This document shows, piece by piece, positions 31,304 through 42,395 of a stretch of DNA of 64,000 nucleotides. Position numbers and translations under genes: made by a program. Position 1 is the stretch's first letter; every line of letters begins with the position of its first letter. Source of the stretch: Podaxis mareebaensis (taxonomy: Eukaryota; Basidiomycota; Agaricomycetes; Agaricales; Agaricaceae); assembly GCA_018524725.1 (NCBI GenBank), contig JAEUWP010000414.1:1-64000 (forward strand), given 5' to 3'. The notes beneath the pieces are model-generated. The model worked only from the letters and a program-made list of their open reading frames with translations. It did not search any database and was not told the DNA's origin.

Positions 31304-34300
31304 TCAAAAGCGAGGGCAGTCGTCGAGAATATGATTGCGCATCTCGAGTGGTTCACCACATGGGCAGGAAGTGATGTGGTGCCTGGGAAAGAAGCACTGT
31401 CGAAAGGTGCCGATGAGTGCATGATTGGTGACGCAGCATGTGAAGCGCACACATAAATTGGTGTTCTTTCCAAGGGGCGAATTGAGCCAAGTACTGCCTT
31501 TGGCATACTTGGGTTGTAGGGGCTGTGATGCAGGATTAAGGAGGGGTAGCCAACTGTGACCACAATATGTTGGATTGTTCATAAGTTGTTGCCAAAGGGA
31601 AAGGCATTTTTGGGTGTAGTGATGACAAACAAATCTGAGGGATGTGCGGATAGGTTGGCGATGCAGGTTGGGAAGATGGAGCGATTTGGCAAGGGTGTGT
31701 GCCTTGTGGTGGATAGACCAATTAGCGGACAAAGGGATGGACCAAAAGTGGATATGGTTGAGAGGAGAGGAGGAGAGCCAGGAGTGAAGGAGAGGAGCGA
31801 TTGCGATGGAGTCTGGATGCATGCTATGAGGCCTGTAAGAAAATAGGAGTTTAGCAGAGGAAATTGAATCTGTGAAAACTACAATTGAAGAAGAATTGAG
31901 AGACTGGGAAAGAGAGATAGATGAAAAGAGTCCAAGGCAGAGAGCATACAATTCGGAGTCAGATGAAGTGACTTCACCACAAGGGTGAACAGTGGAGGAT
32001 AGAATGTCAGTTTCAGAAGAATTGAAAACGAAAAATGCAGAAGTGGCAGAGAGAGAGGGATTAGTGGGAACAGAACCATCAGTAGCTACTACAATAGATA
32101 CAGGGGAGGAAAAAGCGAAGTCTTGAGCATGAGAAGTGTTGGCAATGTGAAGCGCCATGGTGCCTTCTTTCGAAGGGTCAGGGCACTTGATGAATTTGAT
32201 TTGATCACTAAACAAGTCCAGCAGGCGCTGGCCAGGTTTGGCGCTAGGGTGGAGACACTGAAACCAATCCATGACCAGTTGGGTGTCAGAGACAAAGTCG
32301 AGTGCTGTCAAGTGCTGTTTGGTGTGGCATGCATCTAAGGGATTGACATCATGGGTGAGGAGTTTAAGGGGGTGGGAGGGGGGGAGGGTATGGAAGCAGA
32401 GGGAACATTGTTTAGCGAGTTTGAAGAGATGGAGCTGAATAGGGATGAGACCAGCAATGGCCTCAACCCCACCAGAGGGAGTGGTGCGGAACGCACCCAT
32501 GATCCATAGAGCAGCTTGGTGCTGCATGTGTTGTAGGGATTTGATAAGTCTGCGGTATCGAGCATTTCAGTTGAACCACAAACAAAACCCATAGATGGTG
32601 ATAGGAATGACACATGATCGATACAGGAGTTGTTTGTGGAGGGGGGATAGACTGCGGACTGAATTGCCAAGCATCTGCATGCAACGTATGGTGGAGAGTG
32701 CTTTCATGGAATAAAAGCAGATGTGTTCCTTGAAGGAGAGGCTTCTATTGAACCAGAAGCTGAGGTAACAGAGGAAGGGTTTGGGGCAGATGGTAAAGGA
32801 GTCATTGATGGTGACAGGGGGATTGGGATCGTGGAAGGGGCGATTGGAGAAGTGGAAGACCTCAGTCTTGTCTCTTTCTAGAACAAAGCCCAGGCGATTG
32901 AGGTAGTCTTCACAGTTTTTGTAGACCTGTGAAAGAAGGCAGCAGTTAGTGATGAAGGAGTCTGATTGAATGACAATAAGACCGTTGTCCATGAAAGAAA
33001 CTATTTTACAACAAGGATCATTGGAAAATTTGTACATGAAAGGAGAAAGAGAGAGAGCAGTGAGGATCAGAGAAAGTGCAGACCCTTGACTGACACCAAC
33101 AGAAGCAGAAAATTTGGGGGATAAATGATTGTTCCAAGAGTAGGTGGTAAAGTGATTCTTTAAATAGTCAGTGAAGAAAGAAACGAGATTAGAATTGAAA
33201 CCCTGGCGGCGTAGGGTGGAGATGAGGACAGAGTGGTTGGTAGAAGGGAAGAACTGTGCCACATCAAAGGCAATGACACTTGTCTTGAGTTTTCATTTCC
33301 AGCCTGTGCGGACAAGATGAGTAACATAAATGCCAGTGTCTTTGGTTGAGCACTGGATAATACCTCCAAATTGGAGGGGGTGGACAAGGTCATGTTGGGA
33401 TGCTTTGAACTGCATCCTAGTGGAGATCATTTTTTTGATCAACTCACCAAGGGTATTGAGGAGGATGATAGGTCGGAACATCTTAGGGGTGGAATAGTGC
33501 AGCTTGTTAGGTTTAGGGATGATGACAGAGGTGGAGTGTTTGAAGTGATCCGGCCAAGTGGAAAACTCAATGCATTTAGATGCGAAGAGGAGGAAGTTTG
33601 ATCTAAGAATGTCATTCGACATGAGGTGTTTGATGTGGGCCCATGATAGGTGATCTGGGCCTGGGGCAGATGCATTTGCACAGGGGTTGAGGGCATCAAA
33701 AAGCTCAGCACTAGAGAAGGGAAGCCATGGGCATTCGGGGTGGGCATCAAAAGACTCAGTGGCACTTAGGTCAACCTGTTGATCAGAAGCGGAATTGTAG
33801 GAGGAGTCTAGCACATGCCAGAGGTCCTCTAGTTCATCGCAACTCTTCCCATTGAATGTGATGGATTGGGAAGGAGGGAGATTGCGTTTACTGATCCAGG
33901 ACATGAGGTCCCAAGGGCGATGGTTTTCTTCTGCTATGTCCTTGATCTTCTTGTTGAAGAATGTGTGTTTAGCTTGTCGTGTAGTGCAGCAGAATTTAGT
34001 CCAATTTGACTTGGACTTGTGTGTTTGGAATGCCCATAGAGCAGACGAGCACTGATGATTCCACCAGGGTTTGGACTTGGTGCATATATGGACAAGTTTG
34101 GTGTTATTTTGCCATTCTTGTGAAATAATGAGGGACATAGTGTTGGCATAAGATAGAATGTTGTCGCTAGAGTCGAAATGAGGTGGGATGGCTTGGAGGC
34201 AAACACCCACTGAGTAGAGGAAAGACACTTCTTCTTCAGAGTCGTGTGGAATGGTGAGCTTTTTGATGTAGGGTTGGAAGGGAGAGGGAATGGGGAGGGA

Positions 34301-35125
34301 AGTGAGGAGGGGAAGATGATCAGATCTGATTTGCCAGTCATCATGAATGGTGTGGACTGGGCTTGGATGTAGAGGGTCATCTATCATGAAAATAAGGTCA
34401 ATGACAGACGGGTGTTTGGAGTTGTCTAAAGGAATGTGAGTATACTTAACCTCTGTGGGTGTGGAAAGGGTAAGATTGATGGAATTCATGATGTCGATGA
34501 TGAGATCAGCTTGCACTGAGTGGTGAAAGATATGAGGATCCCATTCAGGAGAATATGAGTTGAAGTCTCCTCCCGCACAAACTATGTTGTTGGGGAAGAG
34601 GTGGAGTCGTGATTCTAAATACATTAGAGAGGAATCATCAGAAGGATCAAGATAGCAATTGAGGAAATATGTCTTCTTTGGAAAAGACAATGAAATGAGC
34701 TGAAAGTCAGGAGAGGAAATGATACTGGGGTGAGAAGTTGGCATTAGTACTTCACATGATTTGTGGATGAAGGTGGCTGTGTGAGGCCAATCATCATCCG
34801 AAATGAAAATTTGCCAGTCAGGGTTGTATGGTGTGCCTTTGTAAGGGACTCCTTCAGAGTTGTCTGTAGAGGGGACATTACATATGATACTAAATGGAGG
34901 TTCTTGGATACATAAGATGAGAATGTCTTTAAATTGAGGGTCATTGAGTAATGCCTCAACTGTGTCCTTAGAGTGATGAACGTTAAAAAAGAGAATCGGA
35001 ATCTGATTGAAAGTTGTAGTTCGATTAAGAGGTCCTTTAGACATTAACTGCACCAGAGTTGAAATTGTGACGATTTTTCTCCACTTTAGCTTCGTGGAGT
35101 TTGTTTTGGATCCATTCCTGATCAA
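31304..35125 (-). pseudogene. LINE A ORF2: endonuclease, reverse transcriptase, RNase H
   Basis: One frame of 1274 codons broken only by two in-frame TGA codons (about 33290-33292 and 32565). N-terminal APE domain: ILFFNVHHSKDTVEALL, LCIQEPPF, VCAGGDFNSYSPEWD, the SVIDLIFM and RSDHLPLLTSL motifs with the catalytic Asp-His. Reverse transcriptase: NASAPGPDHLSWAHIKHL, VIIPKPNKLHYSTPKMFRPIILLNTLGELIKKM, VIAFDVAQFFPSTNH (first Asp), GVSQGSALSLIL, and IVSFMDNGLIV where the catalytic Asp-Asp pair is Asp-Asn. RNase H: VVATDGSVPTN, SSDSELYALCLGL, VVFTDSISSAKL. The C-terminal end has a Cys/His cluster CPCGEPLEMRNHILDDC. With two stops and the altered catalytic box this copy is probably not autonomous. 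Confidence 0.85.
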
Positions 35126-35126
35126 A

Positions 35127-37656
35127 TCAGTGATGGAAGAATGGACATTTGTCCAAGTTCACGTGATGATCCTTAGATTCACATGAGAGGCATTGGAAGG
35201 AGGTCATGTGAGGACACTCCATGATGTTAGCAGGGGTTGGGGGGCAGGGGTTGGGAGCAGGTTTGCTGTGGCAGCAAAAGCCATCGCATTGGTGGTTGTC
35301 AGTGTGGTGAGGGTCACCACAGATTGCGCATCTAGGGTTGCATGCCCTGCATAAGTGTGTAGGATGACCCCATCTCCAGCATCTGTTGCAGAGAGGAGAT
35401 GTGGTTCGCATAGAAGCACCTCGGAATGTGTAGACCCTGTTTTCGAAGAGGAGGGTGTGGTTGATGAGGAGTTTGGCCCTTGTCACAGACTGAGAGTCCC
35501 AAAGGTCAAAGAAAAGGATTGCGGAGTCAGAGTGAGGGGACATGTAATGGAAATGGGGTTTTCCAATTAGATGTTGGATCATCTCATGGTACAGCAAAGA
35601 TTCAATGACTTCTTTGAAATCATCGGAGGTATGTGGTGTGCTGTTGGGGTGGAAGTAGGGGAGATTCATCAACTTGATGAATGATTTGGACATGGGGAGG
35701 GAAGGGATGACAGCATCCCTAATCTCCAGAGTGGTGAAAGCAGACCAGTTAGAGTCAGTGATTCCCTTCTTGATGATGAGGAGTTCCTCATCAGTTGCAA
35801 CTTGGTTGGTGGACAGCCAAAGGGTTCTGTCATTGGATTTGGCTGACTCTATTTTGAGGAGGAAGCCCTTCTGATACAGGGCATTGTTGCAGCATCTCAC
35901 AATGAGGTCGAGCGATGTGATGAGGATAGGTTTGAAAATATCATTGTAAGGAACAACAATATTTTTGTGGGAAGGGCCTTGAGTGGCCTTAGGTTGAGAT
36001 GAACGAGAGGGAGAAGGAGAAGGCTTTGGGGTGGGAGATTTAATGTCTCCTGTGTTATGGAGGAAGTTAATGATGTCAACTGGTGACATTGAAGGGAATT
36101 GATTCTGGAGAGCTGCATATTTCTGCAGCTCATCCACTTTAAGGGGAGTTTGAGAAGCCACCTTGGAGTATGACGACCTCTGGGTGGAAGGAGAGGGTGC
36201 ACTGGACCTATATTGAGGTTTGGTGGCCTTGTTGATAGGGGGGGGGAGTAGAGGAGGGGGGAGAGGGGCGAGGGGGAAAGGGAAGGGATTCTTTAAGGGG
36301 AAAAGCGGGGGCCACAATAGGCTTACACTGAGTGGGAGTGGCTACCAATTTGCAAGGCGCCCAGCGATGATTGACTGTAGACCAGGCACTGGGGTTAGGG
36401 TTAGCCTTTTCCTGGCTGGATGGACCAGGAGCAGCTGGGAGAGTGGGTTGGGGCGGAGGAGGAAGCATATCAGTATCAACATTAGAATTAGAAGGCTCAC
36501 CAGGTTTGTTAGGATCAGTGAGCGGAAGACATGAGAGGGCGATTGCTTGTGCAGTGTCCCTATCGAATTGCGAATCTGAGCCCTGGAGTATCCCAGAGGT
36601 GTCAGGGGGGGAAAGAAGGGAAGAGCCCTGGAGTATCCCAGAGGTGTCTTTGGGGGATGGGGAGGACACTGCTGGAGCCTTTTCAGCCTGATGTTCTTGA
36701 CAGTGACCAGTGGACATAGGCGTGGGAGTAGGGGATAGAGTGTGGGAAGGAGGAAACTGCATAGATACAAAATCATACAGTTTGAGTTGTTGACCATTGT
36801 AGGGAACCAATTTATTGCGAAGTTGATCAGAATGCACAATGGTTTGAAGGATGTGGATGAGGTGGGGAGTGCCTTCAAAGGAAGACAGATCTCCAGATTC
36901 AGCCCAATTTCCTAGCCAGGAGGAAATGAAGCTTAGTAAGGAGTTGAGGCAATTAAGCCCCATGATGTCATTAGTGTTAGTGATGTTGATCATCGTGATG
37001 CCATCACCAAGTGCCTCACGGATGGATGACCAATCTGTTCCATGGGTCAGCTGCGCTTCAACATGAGGCTGTGCAGTAGATGGGAGGGAGGGGGGGGTGA
37101 AAGATGGAATAGTGGGGAGGGGATCCAATGGTTGAGATTCATCCCAAGCAGCACTGGGGGTGGGTGGGACAAATCCATGAGAAGCGGCAATAGCTTGGGC
37201 TGGGGATAACACCCTGTGAGATGAGGGTGCTATTTCTGGGGACATGTCAAGCTCATCATGAGCCAGTGCAATGGACAGATGGATGGATTTGGGTGTAGAG
37301 AGGCCTTGAGAGCCTTTGTCAATATGTTCGTCTTCCCTCTCCTCAGTAGAGGAGATGGAAGCAGCATTGTCATCTTCTTTGAACTTCATACTTTTCTCCA
37401 ATTGATTGGAGAGAGATTGATCAGTGGAGTAAGAGCATTTGACTCCAATAGAAGGAGAAGGGGAGGGAGGTTTTCGAATGAACTCCTCAGAGACCTGGAA
37501 ATTGTTAAAGAGAGGGACAGAAGCCTCTTGGGGAAGAGTTGGGTTGGGCGCTAGGCTGGTGCTTGAACACCGACAATGGGCGATGTTGGAGCAAATGCTG
37601 TTGGCGGTCTTTTTCATACCTCCAAGGAAGCTGCTAGTCTCCTTAGAGTTTGACAT
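35127..37656 (-). pseudogene. LINE A ORF1, nucleic-acid-binding protein split by a frame change
   Basis: Two overlapping frames together make the ORF1 protein. The first (ATG at 37656, to 36208) is Ser/Pro-rich and disordered, with a duplicated DTSGILQG segment. The second (36317 to 35127) contains a conserved fold (SPVDIINFLHN, LWLSTNQVATDEELLIIKKGI, IKLMNLPYF) and the zinc knuckles CNRCWRWGHPTHLC and CAICGDPHHTDNHQC, followed by more Cys/His pairs. The frames change in a Pro-coding C/G homopolymer zone around 36236-36300, where both frames encode similar LPFP...PPP sequence. The cause is either slippage of the homopolymer or a programmed shift. It precedes ORF2 with essentially no gap. Confidence 0.8.
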
Positions 37657-37748
37657 AGTGATTTAGAATGAGTAACTTTATTCCTTGTACTACAAATAAC
37701 TGTGCCACTGAAACGATAGTGGTAGTTACTGAGAAAGGAAGGTGGACG

Positions 37749-37763
37749 ATGAAAGTGGAACTT
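37749..37763. repeat. Target-site duplication, right copy, LINE A
   Basis: Identical to 30836-30850 (ATGAAAGTGGAACTT) and adjoining the 5' end of LINE A. Confidence 0.9.
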
Positions 37764-38040
37764 AGTAGGAGTAGAATCCTACTACACAAGAAACCTTAAT
37801 TGGAGTAAAATTCTACTACACCTAGGACCTTAATTGCAGTAGAATTCTACTGTACCTGGGACCCTAATTGCAGTGGAATTCTACTGCACCTGGGACCTTA
37901 ATGGCAGTAGGATTCTACTGCACCTAGGGCCATAATGATAGTAGGATTCTACTACACCTGAGACTTTAATAGGAGTAGAATTCCTGCTCCTAGAACCCTA
38001 ATGGGAGTAGAATTCAACTACACCTAGGGCATTAATGGGG
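37764..38040. repeat. 34-bp tandem repeat with a palindromic core
   Basis: About eight diverged units, period near 34 bp, of the form ATTGCAGTAGAATTCTACTRCACCTAGGACCTTA. The core AGTAGAATTCTACT is self-complementary, so each unit can form a small hairpin. The last units are truncated or altered (around 37975-38040). The array begins right beside the LINE A insertion point. No coding frame. Confidence 0.85.
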
Positions 38041-38620
38041 CATTAGCAAATTGGCTTAAAATAGTTATTACATGTTGATTTATATAATCCATGTTAGGGT
38101 TGTCCTTATCACTGGTTGCCTATGCTTAAGCTAGGGGGCAGCTATCTCAGTAGATGGTTCACAAGCACTAGGATCTACTGAGAAGGATAATGGTAAGTAG
38201 GTGGTAAGGCAAGTGTCCAATTAAGCACACTCAGAGGTTGAACTTCTATCAGTCAAGGATATGACCAATAGAGAGTTTACTACCACACTGATTGTAAACT
38301 AACAACAATTGTATGAGTGAGAGCACAGGTACAATTTGAGAATATTGGAAGCTTGCACTTCCAGGCTATTTAAGCTTTACATCTAAGGTCCTAATTGGGA
38401 AGCTATGATGATGTAGCACTAAGTCTGATAGTCAATCAGAAACATGTAACTACAGGGCAGAGATAGGATAAGAATAGAAACAGACTAAAGACTAGAAATA
38501 GACTGAGTCCAAGAAGAGTTCAAGACAAGTTATGGAGGGAGAAGTAACAAGGGAAATAGGAACAGTGAATAGTGCTAGAGATGAGTCCATACATCCTGAT
38601 CAATAGACAAGAGGCATATA
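38041..38620. other. Non-coding, CpG-poor stretch
   Basis: No supported gene or recognisable repeat border. It may be old transposon-derived sequence or the 3' region of the minus-strand ORF that follows. Confidence 0.35.
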
Positions 38621-39487
38621 CTACAAGTCTAAGTCTGGGTGAAGTTGTCCATTGGAAGAGTTGGAAGTAAATGAGGCAGGAGACAAGGTGGAGGAGGGAA
38701 CTGTGAAGTTCCCAATGAGTGGGGAGTCAGAAGAGTCTGACTTGACTGCAGGACTGCAGCACAGTGACTGCAATGATGATGATGTCAAGGAGATGTCTCT
38801 GGTGATGTAGGGAGGTGGGTAAGGAGGAGATGGAGGTGGAGCAATGGTTGGTTCTTCAGGAGGTGACTTGTTGATGCTGGGGATGTTGGAGTCAATGCTG
38901 AAGAGTGGAGGAAGCTGGGTACACTGTAGAGGGATAAAATGTGGATCCTTGGAGTTAGGGTTGATATGATAAACCTCTACTTCTTGAAAGTAAAGGCTGT
39001 GGGCAACTTCATATTTGATAATATGAAGGATGACTTCTGGCAGGTACATCATGTAAGGGTGAAGGAACACAATTGGTTCTCCAGCATAAGGAATCATTTT
39101 CCAACTGTGGGCCCAGGACAAGTTGAAGTCATTGGTGATGGTTTGAACATAAAGGCCATCAGGATCAAAGACATGGGTGAAGGGAGCATTTTCCCAGGTG
39201 ATGTGCAGTATCTTGGTCATCATTCAATTGGTAGAGTAGAATGTAGGGCCAGGGGTTGGCCAGTCTTTGGAGAAAAGTGAGGTGTGGCCAGGAAGGTGAT
39301 GATTGGTGAAGGCTTTGTTTCTGTAGTGAGTCAAGTTATTAGCAGATTCATTGGTATTGGTAGTAGTGTCATGAGATGCATTAGGGAGGCTGAGTTCATG
39401 GATGAGGGCATGGTAGATGATGTTGGTGCATGATGTCTGGGGCAAGTTCATAACAACATGGCATTGGACCATCAGCCTGACATCCAA
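38621..39487 (-). pseudogene. Relic of an unrecognised conserved-looking gene with one internal stop
   Basis: A single frame of about 289 codons, interrupted once by TGA at 39224-39226, directly before an ATG. The upstream part includes IIYHALIHELSLPNASHDTTTNTNE and the downstream part ITWENAPFTHVFDPDGLYVQTITNDFNLSWAHSWKMIP and GEPIVFLHPYMMYLPEVILHIIKYEVAH. The C-terminal third is Ser/Pro-rich. The well-preserved middle suggests a real protein family; I think similar proteins are repeated in Agaricomycete genomes, but I cannot name a function. The frame continues upstream to about 39500, where LINE B starts on the other strand, so its 5' end is probably lost to that insertion. Confidence 0.45.
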
Positions 39488-41724
39488 GTCCTGGATCCCC
39501 TTCCCTCCCTGCCTATGAGAGATTGGACCCCTTTCTCATGATTGGAGCTACCTGAATCACTCTCAGCCTGCTCCTCAGTGTCTGCTCCAGGGCTGGACCA
39601 TGTCACATGGTTGCACCTGAAAGACATCATTGTGAATGAGAGCTGTTGCAATGTGTTTCTCACCCTGGCCAATGCCTGCCTTGCTATGGGCTATTGGCCT
39701 GGGCATTTCAAGGAGTCTGTCTCAGTGATTATTCCAAAACTGGGAAAGCCCTCCTACTCCATGCCAAAGGTGTTTAGGCCAATTGTGCTTCTGAACACCC
39801 TGGGCAAACTGATTGAGAAGATGCTCTTGAAGTGCCTCCAGTTCAACTCTGTCAAATACAGTGTCTTTCATCTGAACCAGTTCAGCAGCATGTGACAGAG
39901 GTCCACAGAGGATGCCAGCCTGTTCCTTACCCATGTCATGAGAAGCAGCTGGGCTAAGGGTCTCAAAATGAGTGTTGTTGCCTTTGACATTGCTCAGTTC
40001 TTTCCATCATTGAACTGTGAGATGCTCATGGCTATTCTTGCCAAGCAGGGCTTTTCCCCCAACATGGGGAGTTTCTTTGCTTCTTACCTCATAGGGTGTG
40101 CCACCTCTTACTTGTGGGGGCAATTCTCCTCAGACCCAATGGATGCAGATGTGGGTGTGGGACAAGGCTCAGCCTTGTCTCCAGTCTTGTCTGCCTTGTA
40201 TTTGGCCCCCTTGATGAAGCTGTTCAATAGGGAAGCCAAGCACCTCCAAGTCACCCTCCTCTCATATGTAGACAATGGCACTCATTGCCTAAGGCAAGTC
40301 CTGGGATGTCACCCTGCAGGCACTCAAAATGGCCTATGTGATTATATTTAGGCTCTTCATTGCCTTTGCCCTAGTTCTAGAACATTCCAATTCAGAGCTG
40401 TATCACTTCTCTTGCAAACCAGGAGACAACAACCCCCTGATTGATCTGGGCTTTGCCCCATTCACAGGTGACACTCCCCTTCAACCTAAACCTTATTGGA
40501 GGTATTTGGGCTTCTACTTCAATTGACATCTCTTGTTTAGGGAACATGTCTGATACTATTCAACTAAGTCCCTGTTGACTGTTAAGGTGATGGGGATGTT
40601 AGGCAATTCTTCACACAGTCTGACCTCTGATCAGAAGTGAACTCCCTATAGAGCATATGTAGTACCTATAGCTACCTATGGGTTCTGCCTATGGTTCTTC
40701 CCTGGGGTGTGCAATAAGTAGCTCTTGAGGTCCCTCTCCACAATGCAGTGGAAAGTGGCACTGTGGATAATTGGTGCATTTCACACTTCACCAACAGGCA
40801 GGAGTGAGGCCTTGGCAGGCCTGATTCCTTTCCATCTACATCTCAGAAAACTTGTGGAGCAGGCCTGCTTCTGTATTCAGACCCTCTTCCCCAACCATGC
40901 TCTCAGGACACTGTTAGAGGAAGAGTTTGCCATGGGAGTGGTCCCCCACCCCAGATCTATCACCCTCATGACTCCTAGGCAGTGTGAGAAAGCTGGTGGC
41001 CCCCTTGTCACCTCCAATGAGAGGCTTGCTGAGATCAGTGAATGGTTTGAGCCAGATGCTGATGAGGCCAGCCTGGACATTGACCTCTCACTCTGTTCCA
41101 GGACTGGATTGAGTTTTGTGCCACCCCCTAGGATGTTGAAGATCAGGCTAGGTACATGCAGCAGATGGAGGGCATCCTGCGAAGGGTGGAATACTCCCCT
41201 GACAAGGCCTATTGTGGGATGGATGTGAGTCACCCCACACATGGCCAATACCAAGCTGTTTCAGCAGCACTGGTCTATCACAGTGGAAACCTTGTCAATG
41301 TGACTAGAAGAGTTGTAGGCAATGTTACTGTCCCTGATGCAGAACTCTTTGCCATCCATTTGGCTCTGGCCCAGACTATGGCCCTGGAGGGTGTCAACAC
41401 TATCTTGGTCTGGACAGATTCTCTTGCCTTAGTGAGGAGATCAGTGGACCCTTCACCCACATTTGGGCAGTTGCATGCCCTGGCAGTCATCTGTCTTCTT
41501 TCCCCTCAGCTGTCTCAGCCTAGGAGGAAGCTTCAATTCTGGGAAGTCCCCTTTGGAGACTCCTAGGAAATTCACAGGGCAGCACATAAACATGCTACTA
41601 CTCTCCCACCTGTGGCCCTGGGCACACAGGTACTTTAATCCCTCAACCAGCAACTCAAGAACATTGTTGCTTCCTGTCTTGACACCTGGAAGGCAATCTT
41701 CCAGGAGTTAAAATACAGAGGTCA
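39478..41724 (+). mobile_element. LINE B, ORF2 fragment of the same LINE family
   Basis: A 5'-truncated, CpG-depleted relative of LINE A on the plus strand. Recognisable RT blocks: SVSAPGLDHVTWLHLKDI, SVIIPKLGKPSYSMPKVFRPIVLLNTLGKLIEKM, SVVAFDIAQFFPSLN, GVGQGSALSPVLSALYLAPLM, LLSYVDNGTHC (again Asp-Asn). A thumb/connection part and RNase H follow (VPDAELFAIHLALAQ, LVWTDSLALVRRS). Many stops and shifts break it. It ends abruptly where an LTR in reverse orientation starts (41725), and no 3' terminus or poly-A of the family is seen after it. Confidence 0.8.
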
Positions 41725-42395
41725 TGTTACATTCTGGACAGGCACATAGGGCATCAGGGAGTGGATCTCAGCCTCAGCTTATGTACTGTGCCCTTCTGGT
41801 ATTGTGTTGGTCCAATTTGGACAGAAGTGGAACCCAGAGATGGAAGGAATGAGGGACAGAGTGTGGATGAGCAGCAGGAGTGGTCAGAAGACAACCCAGA
41901 GGACTGATGAGCAGATCAGAGGAAGAGGAGGATAATGAAGTCAATATTCAGACTGAGGAAACAGATACAAGAAACTATGATACTTAAATATGTGTTGAGA
42001 ACTGGAAATGGGGAACAGGTAAATAACCAGAGAACAATAATGAGTACAAATGGGTAAAACATTTTGGAGGTAAAGCAGGAACTGGAAGCATGCAGAAGGT
42101 ACTGGTATGGAGGCAGAATGGAAGGGAGGCTGTTCAGAATGTAATAAAACATAGAACAGAAGTAAGGAACAAATGGACCAAGGCAGAGGTAAAGGATCTG
42201 AGACAATAAAGGAAAAGTGAATGAACAACACTTGTTGCAGTGGTCATGAGTGACTGAGTGTGTGCACCCACCTGTTCAGATAACAGGGAAGATGGAAATC
42301 CATCAACAGAACAAGTGGATCAGAATTGTGTGAAATTGGAACATTGGATATCAGATTTTCAGACATCAGATAAGTGTGGGAAAGTAAGCACAGAA
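41725..42395 (-). mobile_element. Solo LTR of the G1/G2 gypsy family, reverse orientation
   Basis: Starts TGTTACATTCTGG, the reverse complement of the LTR ending ...GGAACGTAACA found at 57599, and follows the G1 and G2 LTRs throughout in reverse complement: the GGACAGAGGC-like block, CAATATTCAGACTGAGGAAACAGAT, GGTAAAACATTT, GAACAACACTTGTTGCAGTGGTCATGAGTGACTGAGTGTG. At the far end similarity stops near 42395, about 20 bp short of the expected LTR start. It has almost no CpG. No internal gypsy sequence adjoins it, so it is a solo LTR, sitting at the broken 3' side of LINE B. Confidence 0.8.

Larger units (their letters stand above)
30851..37748 (-). mobile_element. LINE A, near full-length non-LTR retrotransposon (Tad1-like)
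   Basis: About 6.9 kb, minus strand, bounded by a perfect 15-bp target duplication. Reading 5' to 3' on the minus strand: a short 5' UTR (about 90 bp), ORF1 with CCHC knuckles (37656-35127), ORF2 with APE endonuclease, reverse transcriptase and RNase H (35125-31304), about 450 bp of 3' UTR, and a poly-A tail seen as T's at 30849-30868. ORF1 with zinc knuckles plus ORF2 with an RNase H domain is the layout of the fungal Tad1 clade. The terminal 70 bp before the tail (TGGGACTGCTACTGTGCACC...) recur at the ends of copies C and D. It keeps more CpG than copies B and C, so it is the youngest full copy here, but ORF2 has two stops. Confidence 0.9.

Noticed and set aside
37764..38040. Tandem repeat as an interstitial telomere (CCCTAA)
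   Set aside because: Only two units contain CCCTAA and the period is 34 bp; it is not a hexamer array.
37764..38040. Tandem repeat as a CRISPR array
   Set aside because: The units are contiguous and diverged, without unique spacers, in a eukaryotic genome.
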